From an uncultured Umboniibacter sp. (GTDB taxonomy: Bacteria > Pseudomonadota > Gammaproteobacteria > Pseudomonadales > DSM-25080), in contig NZ_CANMGY010000002.1 in the NCBI RefSeq assembly GCF_947497555.1, positions 303,080 to 367,079 on the forward strand: a DNA stretch of 64,000 nucleotides, given 5' to 3'. The stretch's first letter is position 1, and each line of letters opens with the position of its first letter. Shown in pieces: positions 25,581 to 33,397 of this stretch. A program made the position numbers and the translations under genes. The notes beneath the pieces were generated by a model, which was given only the letters and a program-made list of their open reading frames with translations, made no database searches and was not told where the DNA came from.

Positions 25581-27257
25581 TTACCCTACTGAAACGGGTA
25601 AAGATCCACGTGCTGTGCGTTCGCCGCTCATAATTTCCGCCAAGCTTTTGTATACCGGAGAGAGTGCTCTCTTGGTTTCCGGATGCACTGCGGTGGAATA
25701 GTGATAGCTGAAGAGCACAGTAGCTTGCGGCAGAATACGGGGGTTAATATAGGGTGAGCGCATCGCCAAAAACCAATTGCGTCCACCCGCAACACGGTTG
25801 CTTGAGAGCACATCAACAATCTCAAAATCATTGCTCTGAGTACTATCGTCTGTCTCACTAAAGTCCGTTCCACCCCAGTCTACCGCACTATCATTGGGTG
25901 ACAATTCAACCCAAACTAGCTGGCAATTTAGATACTCTTTAAGTTCGTAGGGTCGAACATTAAGACAGTCAAAGCCCAGCAATTTAAGCTCGCTAGCTAT
26001 AGATATGGCTAACGCAACTGAACTACCTGACACAACCACGGACTGGCTTCGATTCAAGCTGTCCTCACCTATCGAACAAATTGACAACTGGGCTAACTCC
26101 GTTTCAAGTGCAAGATGGCTAGGGCTGCGAATCACGGCCGGGTTTAGAGCGATTGGCGGATAACGCGCTTCGAGCGCTTCAATGCGCGCAATTGATGCCG
26201 ACATTTCCCGTTGAATACTGGGAAATTCAGCTACGCCAGCCACCAGCTCATCAAGAAACTGCTCAAAGCGGATAAAATCAGCGGGGCCTTCGATACGGAA
26301 CGGCATGAGCAAAATGTCCGCACCCGCTGCCAAACTTTCGAGCGCAGCCTGCACCAGATCAAAGTTCTCAGCAATGGCGCCCATATCCAGCGCGTCGGTG
26401 ATGATACAACCTTTAAATTCCAGCCTATCGCGCAGCAACTCGCTAAGGATTCGCCGTGATAACGTGGCAGGGCGAATAGCCTCTTGCCCATTCACATCAA
26501 CCAACGGCGAGTTGTCTAGAGAGGGATACTGGATGTGCGCAGTCATAATAGCAGCGGGGTTTTGGCGAGCAATGAAGTGACGATAGGGAGCTAGGTCTAT
26601 GGCGAAGGCCTCATCCTCATTTCGATCCACGCGAGGAAGGCCAACGTGGCTATCGGAATGCGTATCGCCGTGACCGGGGAAGTGTTTCAGTACCGCCCCA
26701 ACGCCACTGGCTTGCAGGCCCGCGGTAAAGGCTCCGCCCTCACTGCATACCAGTTCAACGGACTCTCCGAATGCTCGGACATTGATGACCGGATTGGCCG
26801 GATTACTATTCACATCCACGGTGGGGGCGAAATTTAAATTAATACCCAATGCCTGAAGCTCAAGCCCCATCGCCGCGGCCACCACATGGCTGCGCGACAT
26901 ACCGCCTGCCGCGGCTGCCCCCATGGCCATTGGCCCAGCAAAATCAGTACACATGCCACGAGGCGTTCGCATTACCCTACCGCCCTCTTGATCGATGCCA
27001 ATCAACATCCTTGGATTGCTGCTAGCTTCTCGGAGTGAGGCGGTTAAGGCTACACACTGCTCAATCGTGGAAATGTTCTCGGCAAACAGCACCACGCCCG
27101 CCAGCGGGTTCAGCTGGAGGAATTCACGCCACTGTGTTGGCAGCTGAGTCAGGGGAGCGGTTGTCTCCTGAGTTTCCCCAAATAACCTTAGGTCTAACAT
27201 CATCCGGCGGCTAAGTTGTTGGCGAAGTGAATTATCTGGGCGCACTAGCGATTCCAT
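25581..27257 (-). CDS. nagZ: beta-N-acetylhexosaminidase, GH3 (NagZ-like, two-domain)
   Basis: A 558-residue glycoside hydrolase family 3 enzyme cleaving N-acetylglucosamine from muropeptides. The N-terminal barrel holds the catalytic loop KHFPGHGDT (191-199) and nucleophile D288 in IITDALDMGAI. Gammaproteobacterial NagZ is usually a single domain of about 340 residues. Here about 200 more residues end in a GH3 C-domain-like segment (VLFSYHYST... GSLPVSVG), as in Bacillus NagZ. No signal peptide is seen, so it is probably cytosolic and used in peptidoglycan recycling. Confidence 0.87.
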   Translation of the reverse strand: MESLVRPDNSLRQQLSRRMMLDLRLFGETQETTAPLTQLPTQWREFLQLNPLAGVVLFAENISTIEQCVALTASLREASSNPRMLIGIDQEGGRVMRTPRGMCTDFAGPMAMGAAAAGGMSRSHVVAAAMGLELQALGINLNFAPTVDVNSNPANPVINVRAFGESVELVCSEGGAFTAGLQASGVGAVLKHFPGHGDTHSDSHVGLPRVDRNEDEAFAIDLAPYRHFIARQNPAAIMTAHIQYPSLDNSPLVDVNGQEAIRPATLSRRILSELLRDRLEFKGCIITDALDMGAIAENFDLVQAALESLAAGADILLMPFRIEGPADFIRFEQFLDELVAGVAEFPSIQREMSASIARIEALEARYPPIALNPAVIRSPSHLALETELAQLSICSIGEDSLNRSQSVVVSGSSVALAISIASELKLLGFDCLNVRPYELKEYLNCQLVWVELSPNDSAVDWGGTDFSETDDSTQSNDFEIVDVLSSNRVAGGRNWFLAMRSPYINPRILPQATVLFSYHYSTAVHPETKRALSPVYKSLAEIMSGERTARGSLPVSVG

Positions 27258-27318
27258 TCAAGCTTAATAGAGTAATAAGTGTAACTCAGGGTCGAGGGGC
27301 TGTCTCGTGAGTGCTGTT

Positions 27319-27374
27319 CTGTCAGCGAAGTCCTGTGAGCGAACTCCTGTCAACGAAGTCCTGTCAGCACAGTT
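27319..27374. repeat. 14-bp tandem repeat, four copies
   Basis: Four adjacent 14-base units of the form CTGTCAGCGAAGTC lie at 27319, 27333, 27347 and 27361, with one to three changes each. They occupy the 182-base gap between nagZ and the acyltransferase gene. No coding function is evident. Confidence 0.85.
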
Positions 27375-27439
27375 TGGTAACTCGCGTTTGACTGACATCA
27401 GGCGGATGTCACCCAGTAGTTTCTAATCGCGTAACGCAA

Positions 27440-28588
27440 CTAGCTCTCTGTCCGATAGGGCAGATATTCGGAGCAGGCTTGAAACTCACTGTTTATATCC
27501 AACGCTTCACGCTGCAGAAAATCGGCAATCGCAGCCTTGAATTCAGGCTGATAAATAGCGTGGTACGAATCTGTAAGGACGGGTTCAAAGCCTCGCTTTA
27601 GTTTATGAACCCCCTGTGCTCCCGCGTCAATCCGCTGAAGCCCGTTGGCGATGGCAAATTCTATGGCTTGATAGTAACAGAGCTCAAAATGCAGTTCGTC
27701 CACGTCTTCAGAGCAGCCCCAATAACGTCCATAGAGCGTCGTACTATCCTGCATAAACCACGCTGCGGCAATCCATTCGCCATCGCGGAACGCCTGTGCC
27801 ATATGGATTTGCGGCGCTAGCGACTCACCGACGCTGCGAAAAAATGCACCATTGAGATAGCCATTATGTCCGCTTCGTTTGCGATAGGTGGATTGGTAAA
27901 AGCGAGTAAATTGGTCCCAATCGGCTGCGCTCAAATCCGTGCCCTTAACCATTCGACAGCTGACACCTTGATCACTAACACGTTGTCGAGCCTTTCGAAT
28001 CGCCTTTCGGTTGCGTGACTTCAATTGTCCCAAAAAGGAATCAAAGTTGTCATAGCTTCGATTAAACCAATGAAACTGTATTGAACTACGGTGCAGCAGT
28101 GCTAACTCACTAGCAGGGCGATTCTGAGCAAATAAATAGTGCCAAGAGCTGGGCCGCACGGATTCATCACTAATTTGAAAGGCGAGTTGCTCCATCGTTT
28201 GTGTGAAATGTTGCAGGGCGTCTTGCTCGCTAACCGTCGTAGCAAGGCGAAGTCTTGGGCCGGTAGAGGGTGTAAAGGGTACTGCGGTCAGTAACTTAGG
28301 ATAGTAGGCCAACCCAGATCGTTCGTAGGCGTCAGCCCATGCGTGATCAAATACATATTCGCCGTAACTGTGCCATTTTAGGTAACAGGGCATAAAGGCG
28401 AGCAGTTCGCCGTCTTCAGCAAGCAGTGCAAAGTGGCACACTTGCCAACCAGAATTTCCACCTACTGAACCAGAGTGTTCAAGCGCCTGAAGAAACTCAG
28501 CGCGAAGAAAGGGATAATCATTAGCGGGGAGCGCGTTCAGTTCATTTGAATCTATCTCATCCACCGAGTTCAGCAATTTAACCTGCAT
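27440..28588 (-). CDS. FemAB/GNAT-like acyltransferase (COG3146)
   Basis: A 382-residue cytosolic protein of the COG3146 group (DUF482, peptidogalycan biosynthesis/recognition). Family marks are YCDHAWADAYE-like YVFDHAWADAYERSG, FTPSTGPRL and the late GAQGVHKLKRGFEP, which in GNAT/FemAB folds lines the acyl-donor site. The region SRNRKAIRKARQRV is shared with FemAB-like transferases. The real acceptor is not known for this family. It is a separate minus-strand gene starting at an ATG with a GAGG-type ribosome binding site (GAGAGG) about 8 bases upstream. Confidence 0.83.
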   Translation of the reverse strand: MQVKLLNSVDEIDSNELNALPANDYPFLRAEFLQALEHSGSVGGNSGWQVCHFALLAEDGELLAFMPCYLKWHSYGEYVFDHAWADAYERSGLAYYPKLLTAVPFTPSTGPRLRLATTVSEQDALQHFTQTMEQLAFQISDESVRPSSWHYLFAQNRPASELALLHRSSIQFHWFNRSYDNFDSFLGQLKSRNRKAIRKARQRVSDQGVSCRMVKGTDLSAADWDQFTRFYQSTYRKRSGHNGYLNGAFFRSVGESLAPQIHMAQAFRDGEWIAAAWFMQDSTTLYGRYWGCSEDVDELHFELCYYQAIEFAIANGLQRIDAGAQGVHKLKRGFEPVLTDSYHAIYQPEFKAAIADFLQREALDINSEFQACSEYLPYRTES

Positions 28589-28809
28589 GACAGCCTCTCA
28601 CACTCGCCTACCTTTTATTGTGCTCGAATATCGATTCGATAACATCGCACTCATCCTACCTTTTAATCGCCAAGAATATAACGTCCCATGATGATTCACC
28701 AAAGCCTTTGCCTTCTCAACTAGAACACCAGTTATTGATGATAACCGAAGTGACCGCAAACGCCCTTTCGCTTTAGACTGATCTAAATAAACCCTATAGA
28801 GAGTGTTCA

Positions 28810-29811
28810 ATGGATCCCGTTAGTCAAGCTGTCGTCGGCGCAATCGTCCCCCAATCCGCAGCGAAGCCAAAACAAATTATCGCTGCCGGTTTGATTGGCG
28901 CACTTGCTGGTATGGCCCCTGATTTAGATGTACTAATCCGCTCCAACTCCGATCCACTGCTCTTTCTGGAATATCATCGTCAGTTTAGTCATTCACTAAT
29001 TTTCATCCCGGTGGGTGGGTTGATCATGGCGCTACTATTACACCCCTTATTCGGGCGAAGGAGTGATATGACCTTCCGCCAAACACTTTTATTTGCGACC
29101 TTAGGCTTTGCTACCCATGGCTTATTAGATGCCTGTACCACCTACGGAACACAGTTGCTGTGGCCCTTTAGTAATGAGCGGATATCCTGGAATACCATTG
29201 GTATTATTGACCCGCTGTTTACCCTTCCACTGGTGGGTTTAACCCTGGGCGCTGCCATTAGCAGGAATCCGAAGTGGGCACGGATCGCGATTGCGTGGGC
29301 GTTGGTGTACCTAGTGCTGGGAGTTGTTCAGCGGGAGCGAGCTGAAGAATTAGCGCATCACGAAGCTGCGCTACGGGGTCATGTCCCCGTTCAATTGAGC
29401 GCCAAGCCAACTATTGGCAACCTGTGGCTGTGGAAGACCGTCTACGAATTCGACGGTCAGTTTTATATTGATTCTGCACACTTAGGATTCAATCAGCGTT
29501 GGTATCCCGGCGAAAGTATTCAACGTCTGACGGCGGAACAAATTCCCGAGTGCCTTTCTGAAGCTAGCCAACAGCGCCGTGATATAGCTCGCTTTAATTG
29601 GTTTTCACAATCCTTTACCGCCGTGCAAAGCCAGCCGGAACTCAGAGTTATCGACGTCCGATATTCCATGGTACCCAATCAGATTGAGCCACTGTGGGGG
29701 ATCAATCTAAATTGTGACGCCAGTGAAGACTCACACGTAGAATACTTTACCAGCCGTAATCTCAGTAACGAAACGAAAGCTGAATTCATTCGACAGCTCT
29801 TGGGAGATTGA
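28810..29811 (+). CDS. membrane-bound metal-dependent hydrolase (DUF457, YdjM-like)
   Basis: A 333-residue inner-membrane protein with about five helices in its first 190 residues. It has the DUF457 signature: MDPVSQAVVGAI, the metal-type GMAPDLDVL and YHRQFSHSL motifs, and GLLDACTTYGTQLLWPF. A soluble C-terminal half of about 140 residues follows. Such proteins are predicted metal-dependent phospholipase-C-like hydrolases or LexA-regulated membrane proteins, with uncertain substrate. It starts after an AGAGAG ribosome binding site. Confidence 0.85.
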   Translation: MDPVSQAVVGAIVPQSAAKPKQIIAAGLIGALAGMAPDLDVLIRSNSDPLLFLEYHRQFSHSLIFIPVGGLIMALLLHPLFGRRSDMTFRQTLLFATLGFATHGLLDACTTYGTQLLWPFSNERISWNTIGIIDPLFTLPLVGLTLGAAISRNPKWARIAIAWALVYLVLGVVQRERAEELAHHEAALRGHVPVQLSAKPTIGNLWLWKTVYEFDGQFYIDSAHLGFNQRWYPGESIQRLTAEQIPECLSEASQQRRDIARFNWFSQSFTAVQSQPELRVIDVRYSMVPNQIEPLWGINLNCDASEDSHVEYFTSRNLSNETKAEFIRQLLGD

Positions 29812-30085
29812 CAAGGTATCGTGCGTCATTGCGGCGGACTTCAGTCCTCCATTCATTACAGCGCCATACTTTCTTAATAAAAAAACATCCAAAAAAGAAC
29901 GATAGTCTCCAATACAGTGACGCTATTTACTCTAAAGCTTCATCAATAATACTCATTGATTACGCAGCATAAACATTGAATGGACCTGAAAAATAGGGAT
30001 TGAGACCATGTTAAGTGGCAAACGGCCCAATTTGGTTTATTCTACTTTGCAGGTTAAACTTAACGCTACGCAAAAGGTCACTGCT

Positions 30086-30316
30086 ATGCCGGCATCTCGT
30101 TCAACTTCATTATTAACCCTAATTCTCCCAGTGATTTTAGCAACGGGATGCGCTTCAACTTCCGATGACATTGAGCACGCGGGAGACTCGACCGGTGAAG
30201 CACTAAATACTGCGGCTGAAAAGAGCGGTGAGGCGTTGAGCGACGCTTGGGAGGCTACGTCAAATGCCACCCAATCGGCAGCCGATTCAGTGAGTGAGTC
30301 AGTCGATGATGACTAA
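30086..30316 (+). CDS. small lipoprotein, entericidin-like
   Basis: A 76-residue protein with a lipobox LATGC giving a mature peptide that begins CASTSDDIEHAGD. The rest is acidic, alanine- and serine-rich and predicted helical, like entericidin/YMC-type small envelope lipoproteins. The ATG at 30086 follows AAAGG by about nine bases; an upstream ATG would place 26 polar residues before the signal peptide. Function unknown. Confidence 0.72.
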   Translation: MPASRSTSLLTLILPVILATGCASTSDDIEHAGDSTGEALNTAAEKSGEALSDAWEATSNATQSAADSVSESVDDD

Positions 30317-30336
30317 TTGGCGTTGGAGCTTATTTC

Positions 30337-30669
30337 ATGATTGACCAGGGTCAGCTATTCCAAATTCCTAACCCCTGCCGCAATATCTGTGAAGTTAACA
30401 GTAGAGGATTCTGTAAAGGTTGTTATCGCAGCCGTCAAGAGCGCTTTAATTGGAATGATTTCACTGATTTTCAGAAACACTTAGTGGTTCAGCAATGTGC
30501 CCTTCGGGAACGCCGACTTCACATAGCCTTAAGATTAAAGCGTGAGCAGGAAGCGCTCGAAATGCAGCGACAAAAAACTCAGTTTGATCTCTTCGGTGAG
30601 CCCATCGTTTTTGAAGAGCCTGAGATAACCCAAGCGGAAGATTTTTCACCGCAAATGCCACTCATCTAA
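30337..30669 (+). CDS. DUF1289 family protein
   Basis: A 110-residue cytosolic protein whose N-terminal half carries the DUF1289 four-cysteine pattern C14, C18, C26, C29 (NPCRNICEV...GFCKGCYRS). This could bind zinc or an Fe-S cluster. A charged helical tail follows. It starts 20 bases after the lipoprotein gene. DUF1289 has no settled function. Confidence 0.88.
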   Translation: MIDQGQLFQIPNPCRNICEVNSRGFCKGCYRSRQERFNWNDFTDFQKHLVVQQCALRERRLHIALRLKREQEALEMQRQKTQFDLFGEPIVFEEPEITQAEDFSPQMPLI

Positions 30670-30819
30670 GCGTGTTAGAAACTGTCACTTCGCAGATCGG
30701 AGTCTGTCATAGTGTGAAGCGTTAACTCGGGGCTCGATTAGCCAACTAGGATAGTTGCAGTTTCGCTTTTTGAATAATTTGACCTAGCCTTGTTAAGTAA
30801 TCTAGCGAGGAGATATACT

Positions 30820-31071
30820 ATGGAACTTGAAGCGATCCTAATCATGTTGGTGATTGGTGGTGTAGCTGGTTGGTTGGCCGGCGCTCTGTTAAAGGGCGGT
30901 GGAATGGGACTGAGTGGTAACATCGTGGTAGGTATTATCGGCTCGGTCGTGGGCGGCGTTATCTTTCAGGCAGTAGGTATTAGTATTGGCGGCGGATTAA
31001 TTGGCGCCATTGTTTCTGCAACCGTAGGAGCCGTTATTATTCTGCTTGTGTTGGGCGCTATTAAAAAATAA
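30820..31071 (+). CDS. GlsB/YeaQ/YmgE family membrane protein
   Basis: An 83-residue membrane protein with three glycine-rich helices, recognisable by GGVAGWLAGALLKGGGMGLSGNIVVGIIGSVVGG. It belongs to the transglycosylase-associated (YeaQ/YmgE) family, usually stress-induced. The ATG at 30820 has GCGAGGAG seven bases upstream; an earlier in-frame start at 30790 lacks one. Confidence 0.9.
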   Translation: MELEAILIMLVIGGVAGWLAGALLKGGGMGLSGNIVVGIIGSVVGGVIFQAVGISIGGGLIGAIVSATVGAVIILLVLGAIKK

Positions 31072-31176
31072 TCACAAGCCCATAACATCGTATCTATACA
31101 GTTAAAGGGCTTGGATGGGTTCGTAGCCGTTAGCGCTTTATTGTCTATACCCTTTTTTGTTACTTGAGATCATTTT

Positions 31177-31848
31177 ATGTCGCGTTTAGTAAACAGTCGT
31201 CCCTACTACTTGTCCATCGCCCTAATTTTAATAGCAATCTCTGTTTGCTTCTTCGCTGCAACGCGCCTCCAGGGGCAGCAGTTAATACTACTGATCCACG
31301 AAGGCGGCATTGTAGAGGTGCTCTCCGCACTAGGATACCTAGTATGTATCGCAATAATTCTGCGCCAGGGCGGCCTTAACTTCGCGCGTCAACATTGGTA
31401 CTTTGTTGCGATGCTCGCCGCCTTCTCTGCCCGAGAATTCGATTTAGATAAACGTTTCACAGCGGTAGGGATTCTCAAAAGTAAGTTTATAGTTAGCCCT
31501 GATGTAGGACTATTCGCCAAAATTATTGGTGTGACGATACTATGCATAATCCTCGCTGCGCTAGGCCAAATCCTTTGGCGCTACTCCCGCACGTTTCTTA
31601 GAGAGGTATGGCGGTTTAAACCATTTGAGTTGGCAATCGGCTTAGCCGGGGGATTTTTGGTTATCGCAAAAAGTATTGATGGTATCGGCCGCAAGCTAGC
31701 GAGTTTTAATATCTCCGTTGACGCCAATTTGGAGGGTAAACTTATGTATCTAGAAGAGTCGCTTGAATTGGCCGCCCCCTATCTACTATGCGTTGCCGCT
31801 AGCTATTATTTTGCTTCGCAAAAACCCAACATTGTCGACGAAGATTGA
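31177..31848 (+). CDS. multi-pass membrane protein of unknown function
   Basis: A 223-residue protein with about five predicted helices (near residues 11-29, 38-60, 115-135, 148-165 and 195-212). Conserved-looking loop segments include LIHEGGIVEVLSALGY, AFSAREFDLDKRF and GKLMYLEESLELAAP. No family was recognised with confidence. It is a single plus-strand gene facing the YibH-like gene, with an inverted repeat between them. Confidence 0.75.
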   Translation: MSRLVNSRPYYLSIALILIAISVCFFAATRLQGQQLILLIHEGGIVEVLSALGYLVCIAIILRQGGLNFARQHWYFVAMLAAFSAREFDLDKRFTAVGILKSKFIVSPDVGLFAKIIGVTILCIILAALGQILWRYSRTFLREVWRFKPFELAIGLAGGFLVIAKSIDGIGRKLASFNISVDANLEGKLMYLEESLELAAPYLLCVAASYYFASQKPNIVDED

Positions 31849-31882
31849 AGCTCAATCGAATACAAGCTTCTTCACCAGCTTG

Positions 31883-31921
31883 GGTTTGATAGGTAAACAG
31901 AAAACGCTTACTTATCAAACC
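31883..31921. terminator. inverted repeat between convergent genes, possible terminator
   Basis: A 14-bp stem (31883-31896 with 31908-31921, one G-T pair) with an 11-base loop lies in the 103-base gap between two convergent genes. No T-run follows on either strand, so it may be a factor-dependent or mRNA-stabilising structure rather than a classic terminator. Confidence 0.45.
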
Positions 31922-31951
31922 AAACTCGAGTCGCAACCTATTTCCTGAGAT

Positions 31952-32911
31952 TTAATGAAACGGGAAGAGATAGTTCATCCAAGATGCCATTCTCAGAAGA
32001 ATCTTTCGCATAATGGCAACGTGGGTGAAATGCGGGCTATAAATAGCCGTTTGAGCATAGGCGCCGCCGGGCAACTGACCTCGATATTGTTCATAACGCT
32101 CATCTGTTATCTCAATAATGACCGCGATTCGCCCAGGTACATTGGAAGTTCGGGAACTGATCAAGCTGCTTGAGGGCGAAATTTGGCCTTCAGCCATCGC
32201 GCCTAGAACTTGTACAACTTCACCGGTGAAAACCGTACCTGGAACACTATCGAAAGCAACCTCAGCCTCATAACCCTCACTAATCCGTAGGGCGCTATTC
32301 TGTCGATACCAGCCTACAAGATAATGAGACTCCTCATTAACAAATGTCATCGCTGGTGACAGCGGTAAATTTACGGCCATCATTCCTGGACGAAGCGCTA
32401 GTTGAGTAACGTGGCCACGAGAAGGCGCTCTCACTACGGTGTGCTCTAAGTCGTATTTTGCAGCAGCATGCTGAGCCGTTAAATCATCAACACTTGCGCG
32501 CGCTGCATCCACCGATCGTGCCGACGCCGAACCGCTTCGAACCAGTGTTTCTGCTCGTTCGAGGTCATCGCGAGCTTTAATTAATCGCGCTTCCAGCGAA
32601 GCAATTCTGAATTCATAAGGTTGAGGATCAATTTTAAAGAGCACATCTCCCTGCTCGACCGTTACATTTGGCTCAACGGGAACGTCAATAACTCTTCCCT
32701 TTACAACCGGAATGACTGGATTGGTGACAAAGTACGTACGGCTGTTTTCACTGAAGGGATGGTTGTAGTTCATTAATACAATCAAGCTACCAATCAATAC
32801 GATCCCCCCGAGTACCGCAGTAGGAACGGTCCATTTAGTCAGCGGAATCTTGAAGATTTTGAAGATCGCAGAACAGAATGCCGCGTAGGTTAAAATAAGT
32901 AATAAATCCAT
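31952..32911 (-). CDS. HlyD-family membrane fusion protein (YibH-like)
   Basis: A 319-residue periplasmic adaptor with an N-terminal membrane anchor (about residues 30-48). It has a biotinyl-lipoyl half-motif RVIDVPVEPNVTVEQGDVLFKIDP, an alpha-helical hairpin (residues about 105-150) and the second lipoyl half VVRAPSRGHVTQLALRPG. It resembles E. coli YibH/AaeA. Its ATG overlaps the stop of the DUF3302 gene (TAATG). No inner-membrane pump gene is adjacent, so the transport partner is unknown. Confidence 0.88.
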   Translation of the reverse strand: MDLLLILTYAAFCSAIFKIFKIPLTKWTVPTAVLGGIVLIGSLIVLMNYNHPFSENSRTYFVTNPVIPVVKGRVIDVPVEPNVTVEQGDVLFKIDPQPYEFRIASLEARLIKARDDLERAETLVRSGSASARSVDAARASVDDLTAQHAAAKYDLEHTVVRAPSRGHVTQLALRPGMMAVNLPLSPAMTFVNEESHYLVGWYRQNSALRISEGYEAEVAFDSVPGTVFTGEVVQVLGAMAEGQISPSSSLISSRTSNVPGRIAVIIEITDERYEQYRGQLPGGAYAQTAIYSPHFTHVAIMRKILLRMASWMNYLFPFH

Positions 32912-33315
32912 TACTCGGCTCCTTGCTCAGACTGACTGTTAGCTGAATCATCGCCCGCGCCCTGATTTCTCTCTGCGAGGGTGATGAGTTTATTAATAGA
33001 CGCCTGCTGATTTTCTAGCTGTGCTTCCAAACGCGCAATGCGTTCATCGCTTCGCGATTGCGTGGCGTCCGTATCTTTTTTAGCCGCCATACCCCACCCT
33101 CGGTCCTCACGATATAGTGTTGCCCAAATCCAAAGAAATGGCCAAAGTACATGCAGCGTAAAAAGACTAACCCAACCGGCATAGTGAATGGCATCTTGAT
33201 GCGGGTGATTTCGATACTTTGAAATCTCATAGGGAATATCGTGGATAGCGATGATTCCGTAGAATAAGATCAAAGCGGCTACCACGAGGATTACCAGAGC
33301 TAAATATTCAAGCAT
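32911..33315 (-). CDS. DUF3302 membrane protein (YibI-like)
   Basis: A 134-residue inner-membrane protein: helix 1 near residues 2-22, the DUF3302 core AIHDIPYEISKYRNHPHQDAIHYAGWVSLFTLH, helix 2, and a charged coiled-coil tail (RIARLEAQLENQQASINKLI). The ATG at 33315 has AAGGAG eight bases upstream. The pair DUF3302-HlyD is the same as E. coli yibI-yibH, which supports the call. Function unknown. Confidence 0.87.
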   Translation of the reverse strand: MLEYLALVILVVAALILFYGIIAIHDIPYEISKYRNHPHQDAIHYAGWVSLFTLHVLWPFLWIWATLYREDRGWGMAAKKDTDATQSRSDERIARLEAQLENQQASINKLITLAERNQGAGDDSANSQSEQGAE

Positions 33316-33397
33316 TACAATACTCCTTGAGGTCCAAAAACGGTTAAGGCCACAACTCATAATGAGTGGCGGCCTAAAATCCGAAATTAGAACAATT

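Noticed and set aside
28598-28810. A 70-codon minus-strand frame before the DUF457 gene.
   Set aside because: No ribosome binding site, unusual composition, and it covers the promoter region of the plus-strand gene.
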